A DNA stretch of 17,903 nt from UMGS755 sp045602005 (GTDB lineage Bacteria; Bacillota; Clostridia; UBA1381; UBA9506). The stretch covers positions 1-17,903 of the forward strand of contig JAZSAS010000075.1 of NCBI GenBank assembly GCA_045602005.1. The letters are read 5' to 3'. Positions 15,353-17,903 of this stretch are shown piece after piece. Within the stretch, counting starts at the first letter, position 1; each line of letters begins with the position of its first letter. The notes under the pieces were generated by a model, which saw only the letters and a program-made list of their open reading frames with translations, did no database searches and was not told the DNA's origin. Both the position numbers and the translations under genes were made by a program.

Positions 15353-16960
15353 ATGAACCGTAAGATAAAAATAATTCTGTTAATTATTGTTTTTATATGT
15401 GTGATTTTGGCAAGCATTGCCGGTATTCTTTTCTTAGGAGAAGGAAATTACAGAACAGTTTCACTGTTTGGTTATTCACTTGCAATTCCGGAGGATTGGA
15501 CTGATGAGCAGCAGGAGGGTAGTTTGATTTTTAAAGACGGCGAAGAGGAAACCGGTCGTTTTACCCTTTTATATACGGATATATCACCGCTGGAGGTGCC
15601 GGCTGCCCTTGGGTATGTAGATATAACACCTGAAGTGCGTGAATCTGATCAATTCGCTGTTAAAGTTTATGAACTTACTTTCTCTGAAGGTGACTCCGAG
15701 ATTTGTTTATATGTGCTGAACGACCTGCCGAATTCACCGCCTTATCACGCTGTTTTAGAGCTTAAAGATTTAAGCAGCAGAACTGCTAAGCACATGCTGA
15801 AAAGCTTTGGTTTGCCGAATTTAGGAAGCAAGCTGCCGGAAAAACCGCTTGAGACGCCGTCTGAAGACTTTCTTGCGCAGGCAGTGTATACAGTGCAGCG
15901 GGGGAGTTCGGTGTATGCATATCATACCAGCAAATTAGATCGTTTGATTCAAGCAGGAGCAGAACAACCGGCAGACGGTGCCTCTGTGTTGCACATTCTT
16001 TCCTATATAGCAGATGATGAGGGCAGGGCGATTAACACCTGGTATTATCTTTCGGTAGGTGCCGGAGAAAAGCGGATTTACACCTATGAACAAGGACCGG
16101 ATGGGACTTATTTTTATCAAAACAACCCCCGTTTAATTAGAAACATTACCCGTGAGGTTTCTAAGGAAGAGAATTATACACGTTATCTTGCAGACGGGGA
16201 AGTGATTCTGGAAACGCCATATAATCCATATGCTGAAAACAGAGAAGCTCTTCTTGCCTATAAGGACACACTCATTGGCGATAACAGTGCAGTTTCAGGT
16301 TTGATACAGAAGATGCTGCCAGCCGGTGTGACCATGGAAGGTTTAAGTCTGCAGACAGAGAGGGAGCCATATGGATTGACCATACGTTATGCACTGGAGC
16401 AGCCGGAGCTTTATGTGACAGACGGAGTTTTGAAGGAGGAAACGTTTTATCAAAACGCTCTCATTTTATTTAGTTTGATTGAAAATGTAGATACCGTTTC
16501 AATGGAAATTCGTCAAGGTGAAACCCTTTTCAACGTGACTTATGAGCGCAAGGCTGCCGAGGAACAGTTCGAAAATCAAGATTTGCGTGGATTTGCCATT
16601 GACGAGAAGATTTTTGAAAATTTCACAGAGGATGTTCCCAAAATGTCACCACCCAGTGAAAAAAATTCTGGAAATGGTGTAGATGGCATTAGGGTGCTTT
16701 ATAGCACCACGGTGACAGTGTCTAGCAATGCTAAAATGCCTCATCCCAAAACAGGGGCCATTGTTAGAGTTAAACCTTATGCCGAGCGGTTTGGGGTTGC
16801 ACAATATTTAGATCGGCCTGTTACGGTTACCCTTTATGAAAAGACGGATGCAGGTAAAATTACCATGTGGGCAAGCGGCGTTTGTGACGGTGTGGAAATT
16901 GCAACTTATCCCATTAGTTCAAGGGCAGAATTTGATAATCTTTTGGCAATGCTGCCGTAG
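15353..16960 (+). CDS. Membrane-anchored protein of unknown function with a DUF4825-like segment
   Basis: A 535-residue protein. GGAGG at 15343-15347 lies 5 bp before the ATG at 15353, which is followed by Lys/Arg and a strong hydrophobic segment (about 5-28). No lipobox cysteine follows it, so it is probably a signal anchor with the rest outside the cell. Residues ~30-165 look like a separate beta-rich domain (FGYSLAIPEDW...LKSFG). Residues ~296-410 resemble DUF4825 as I remember it: YKDTLIGDNSAV, then an E-P-Y-G-L-T strand, then IENVDTVSMEI. The C-terminal ~90 residues are another uncharacterised region with no catalytic motif I can name. It is transcribed alone between its own promoter and terminator. 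A sensor, envelope or sporulation role is possible, but nothing here proves one. Confidence 0.8.
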   Translation: MNRKIKIILLIIVFICVILASIAGILFLGEGNYRTVSLFGYSLAIPEDWTDEQQEGSLIFKDGEEETGRFTLLYTDISPLEVPAALGYVDITPEVRESDQFAVKVYELTFSEGDSEICLYVLNDLPNSPPYHAVLELKDLSSRTAKHMLKSFGLPNLGSKLPEKPLETPSEDFLAQAVYTVQRGSSVYAYHTSKLDRLIQAGAEQPADGASVLHILSYIADDEGRAINTWYYLSVGAGEKRIYTYEQGPDGTYFYQNNPRLIRNITREVSKEENYTRYLADGEVILETPYNPYAENREALLAYKDTLIGDNSAVSGLIQKMLPAGVTMEGLSLQTEREPYGLTIRYALEQPELYVTDGVLKEETFYQNALILFSLIENVDTVSMEIRQGETLFNVTYERKAAEEQFENQDLRGFAIDEKIFENFTEDVPKMSPPSEKNSGNGVDGIRVLYSTTVTVSSNAKMPHPKTGAIVRVKPYAERFGVAQYLDRPVTVTLYEKTDAGKITMWASGVCDGVEIATYPISSRAEFDNLLAMLP

Positions 16961-16980
16961 GAATGGAACAGATGGTAAAG

Positions 16981-17014
16981 AAAAGAGGATATAAACCATA
17001 TCCTCTTTTTTATT
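16981..17014 (+). terminator. Intrinsic terminator after the DUF4825-like gene
   Basis: AAAAGAGGATAT (16981-16992) pairs perfectly with ATATCCTCTTTT (16998-17009) around the loop AAACC, followed by a T-rich tail. It is 20 bp past the stop codon. Confidence 0.9.
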
Positions 17015-17036
17015 TATGTTTTCTTATGAAAACCTC

Positions 17037-17065
17037 TTGACAAAACAAAATACATATGTTATACT
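17037..17065 (+). promoter_or_regulatory. Promoter of tRNA-Leu
   Basis: TTGACA (17037-17042), a 17-bp spacer and TATACT (17060-17065), 24 bp before the tRNA. Confidence 0.85.
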
Positions 17066-17089
17066 AATTAAGTCGCAAAAATTGAATAA

Positions 17090-17176
17090 GCCGCTGTGGT
17101 GGAATTGGCAGACACCCGGGACTTAAAATCCCGTGGGAGCAATCCCGTACCGGTTCAAGTCCGGTCAGCGGCACCA
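17090..17176 (+). tRNA. tRNA-Leu (anticodon UAA)
   Basis: An 87-nt class II tRNA including an encoded CCA end. The acceptor stem is GCCGCTG/CAGCGGC with discriminator A (17173) and CCA at 17174-17176. The anticodon stem CGGGA/TCCCG (17117-17121 and 17129-17133) encloses the loop CTTAAAA, with anticodon TAA at 17124-17126, reading UUA (and UUG by wobble). A long variable arm (GTGGGAGCAATCCCG region) and GGTTCAAGTCC T arm confirm leucine class. It stands alone with its own promoter and terminator. Confidence 0.97.
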
Positions 17177-17179
17177 AAA

Positions 17180-17210
17180 AATTCGTACACGATAGTGTGC
17201 GGATTTTTTT
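17180..17210 (+). terminator. Terminator after tRNA-Leu
   Basis: AATTCGTACAC (17180-17190) pairs with GTGTGCGGATT (17195-17205, two G-U pairs) around GATA, ending in seven Ts (17204-17210). Confidence 0.85.
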
Positions 17211-17294
17211 ACTTATTACTTATTCACTCTTCACTATTCCCTAAAATATTTGAGTACGGATTTTTTGGAAAGTAATAGGTAATAGTGAATAAGG
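17200..17294. repeat. Small direct and inverted repeats after the tRNA terminator
   Basis: CGGATTTTTT occurs at 17200-17209 and 17257-17266, a perfect 10-bp direct repeat. In addition, CTTATTCACT (17217-17226) and TCACTATT (17231-17238) are inverted in AATAGTGAATAAG (17281-17293). The second direct-repeat copy could also pair with the left arm of the tRNA terminator. This looks like a small mobile or palindromic element, or a local duplication; I recognise no named family. Confidence 0.45.
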
Positions 17295-17452
17295 AAGAAG
17301 TTAAGGTAGTTTTGCTTACGCAAAACAAAAATATAAAGTATCTCTATGGTTCTGCTTTCCCAGAAAAAAGCATAATAGAACTTCACGGCGGAACAATTAC
17401 CGTTAAAAAGCAGTCCCGGTCAGGGAACGGAATTCAGGATAATATTGAATGA
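17285..17452 (+). pseudogene. Probable remnant of a histidine kinase C-terminus
   Basis: An open stretch from a GTG (17285) to TGA (17450-17452), 55 codons, without a good ribosome binding site. Its last third reads KSIIELHGGTITV, then Q-S-R-S-G-N-G. This resembles the end of the HATPase domain of sensor histidine kinases, where I-x-E-x-H-G-G-x-I is followed by S-x-x-G-x-G. The rest of the kinase is absent and the sequence before it does not look coding, so I treat it as a fragment. A chance match in a short frame remains possible. Confidence 0.45.
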
Positions 17453-17455
17453 TTG

Positions 17456-17478
17456 AGGAGGTTACATGCAAACAGTAT
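17456..17478 (+). other. Strong ribosome binding site followed by a four-codon reading frame
   Basis: GAGGAGG (17456-17462) precedes ATG (17466-17468), then CAA ACA GTA TAA. It encodes only M-Q-T-V. It starts 14 bp after the kinase remnant's stop codon, the spacing expected of the next gene in an operon, so it may be the beginning of a lost downstream gene. A functional minigene is less likely because I see no promoter close upstream. Confidence 0.35.
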
Positions 17479-17515
17479 AAAAATTTTAAAAATGATTTAT
17501 TTTTTCAAAAAAAAC

Positions 17516-17544
17516 TTGACAAAATAAATTATGTGGAGTATAAT
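17516..17544 (+). promoter_or_regulatory. Promoter of the T-box leader and ileS
   Basis: TTGACA (17516-17521), a 17-bp spacer and TATAAT (17539-17544). Both hexamers are consensus. The RNA should start near 17551, just before the T-box. Confidence 0.9.
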
Positions 17545-17565
17545 TAGTTTAAAATTTGAATATCA

Positions 17566-17835
17566 CAATAACGACTGTGACGAGGACGGTCGGATTATGA
17601 AGCCTGGAGAGAGTTGCCGGACGGTGCGAGGCAATGGTGGAACTTTCCAACGACTTATCACCTCTGAGTCGAAGGACCGAAAAGCTAAGCTTAGTAGACT
17701 CCTTCCGTAATGCTGCGTAAAGGCAAAGGGCTTGTTAGAGCTCGGTAAGTGACGGAATAATTATTTTCCGTAATTTGAGTGGTACCGCGGGTTTATTAAC
17801 TCGTCTCAAAAGAATCTTTTGAGACGAGTTTTTTG
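17566..17835 (+). promoter_or_regulatory. T-box leader, isoleucine specifier, with terminator
   Basis: A tRNA-sensing leader that lets transcription continue when uncharged tRNA binds. The Stem I base pairs CGACT (from about 17571) with AGTCG (near 17667). The upper arm has the usual GGAGAGAG and a GTTGCC/GGCAAT stem. On the 3' side of the specifier loop, ATC at 17657-17659 is followed by A, giving an isoleucine codon. The T-box motif GAGTGGTACCGCGG is at 17777-17790; its TGGT can pair with the ACCA end of uncharged tRNA-Ile. A 15-bp terminator (17798-17812 with 17816-17830, loop AAT) and T run end the leader and compete with the antiterminator. Specifier assignment is by eye. Confidence 0.9.
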
Positions 17836-17889
17836 TTTTATTCAAATTCGTAAGCAAATAAGTTCACGAAAATGAAAGGAGACAAAACA

Positions 17890-17903
17890 ATGGATTACAG
17901 TTT
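17890..17903 (+). CDS. ileS: Probable isoleucine--tRNA ligase, first codons only (partial)
   Basis: ATG at 17890 with AAAGGAG (17875-17881) 8 bp upstream begins M-D-Y-S and runs off the window. M-D-Y-S/N is a common start of clostridial IleS, and the T-box upstream reads an isoleucine codon. The assignment rests on the leader, since only four residues are visible. Confidence 0.6.

Noticed and set aside
1..17903. CRISPR array, insertion sequence, phage or defence island
   Set aside because: No regularly spaced repeats, transposase, integrase or known defence gene was seen; apart from the edges the window is housekeeping genes.

Overview
The window looks like chromosomal DNA from a low-to-mid GC Clostridia-type Firmicute. 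The evidence is a T-box leader, consensus TTGACA/TATAAT promoters with 17-bp spacers, strong AGGAGG-type ribosome binding sites, frequent TTG and GTG starts, the cysE-cysS-mrnC gene order, a split transketolase, and a remnant of the sporulation protease gene spoIVB. The species cannot be named from the sequence alone.

Left edge (1-3110): a visibly AT-rich glycoside-use module. The 5' end of a probable AraC-family regulator runs leftwards off the window. It faces a divergent cytoplasmic GH3 glycosidase gene whose protein has the reversed (circularly permuted) domain order. Directly after the GH3 stop codon lies an open stretch that reads as the last ~40 residues of SpoIVB, with no start and an apparent frameshift at the active-site motif. 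This marks a recombination or assembly junction. A 16-bp perfect inverted repeat closes the region.

Centre (3121-15141, all minus strand): a tightly packed run of eleven genes read right to left: uvrA, ispD, an AlgI-type MBOAT acyltransferase, a DHHW/AlgX-like partner, ispF, cysE, cysS, mrnC, a YitT-family membrane protein, and the two transketolase subunits. A consensus promoter precedes uvrA. A second, extended -10 promoter lies between ispF and cysE. A terminator-like hairpin sits between mrnC and yitT and contains the yitT ribosome binding site. Functions are nucleotide excision repair, MEP-pathway isoprenoid synthesis (split around an envelope O-acylation pair), cysteine synthesis and charging, 23S rRNA maturation, and the pentose phosphate pathway.

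Right part (15142-17903, plus strand): a divergent promoter drives a membrane-anchored protein of unknown function with a DUF4825-like segment, ending at a clear terminator. Then come tRNA-Leu(UAA) with its own promoter and terminator, a ~250-bp patch of small repeats and a probable histidine-kinase C-terminal remnant, and a T-box leader. The T-box specifier reads ATC (Ile), and the leader precedes the first codons of a probable ileS.

Most of the window is ordinary housekeeping sequence. The parts worth a second look are the spoIVB/GH3 junction, the yitT hairpin, the MBOAT-DHHW pair between ispD and ispF, the DUF4825-like protein, and the remnant-rich patch after the tRNA.
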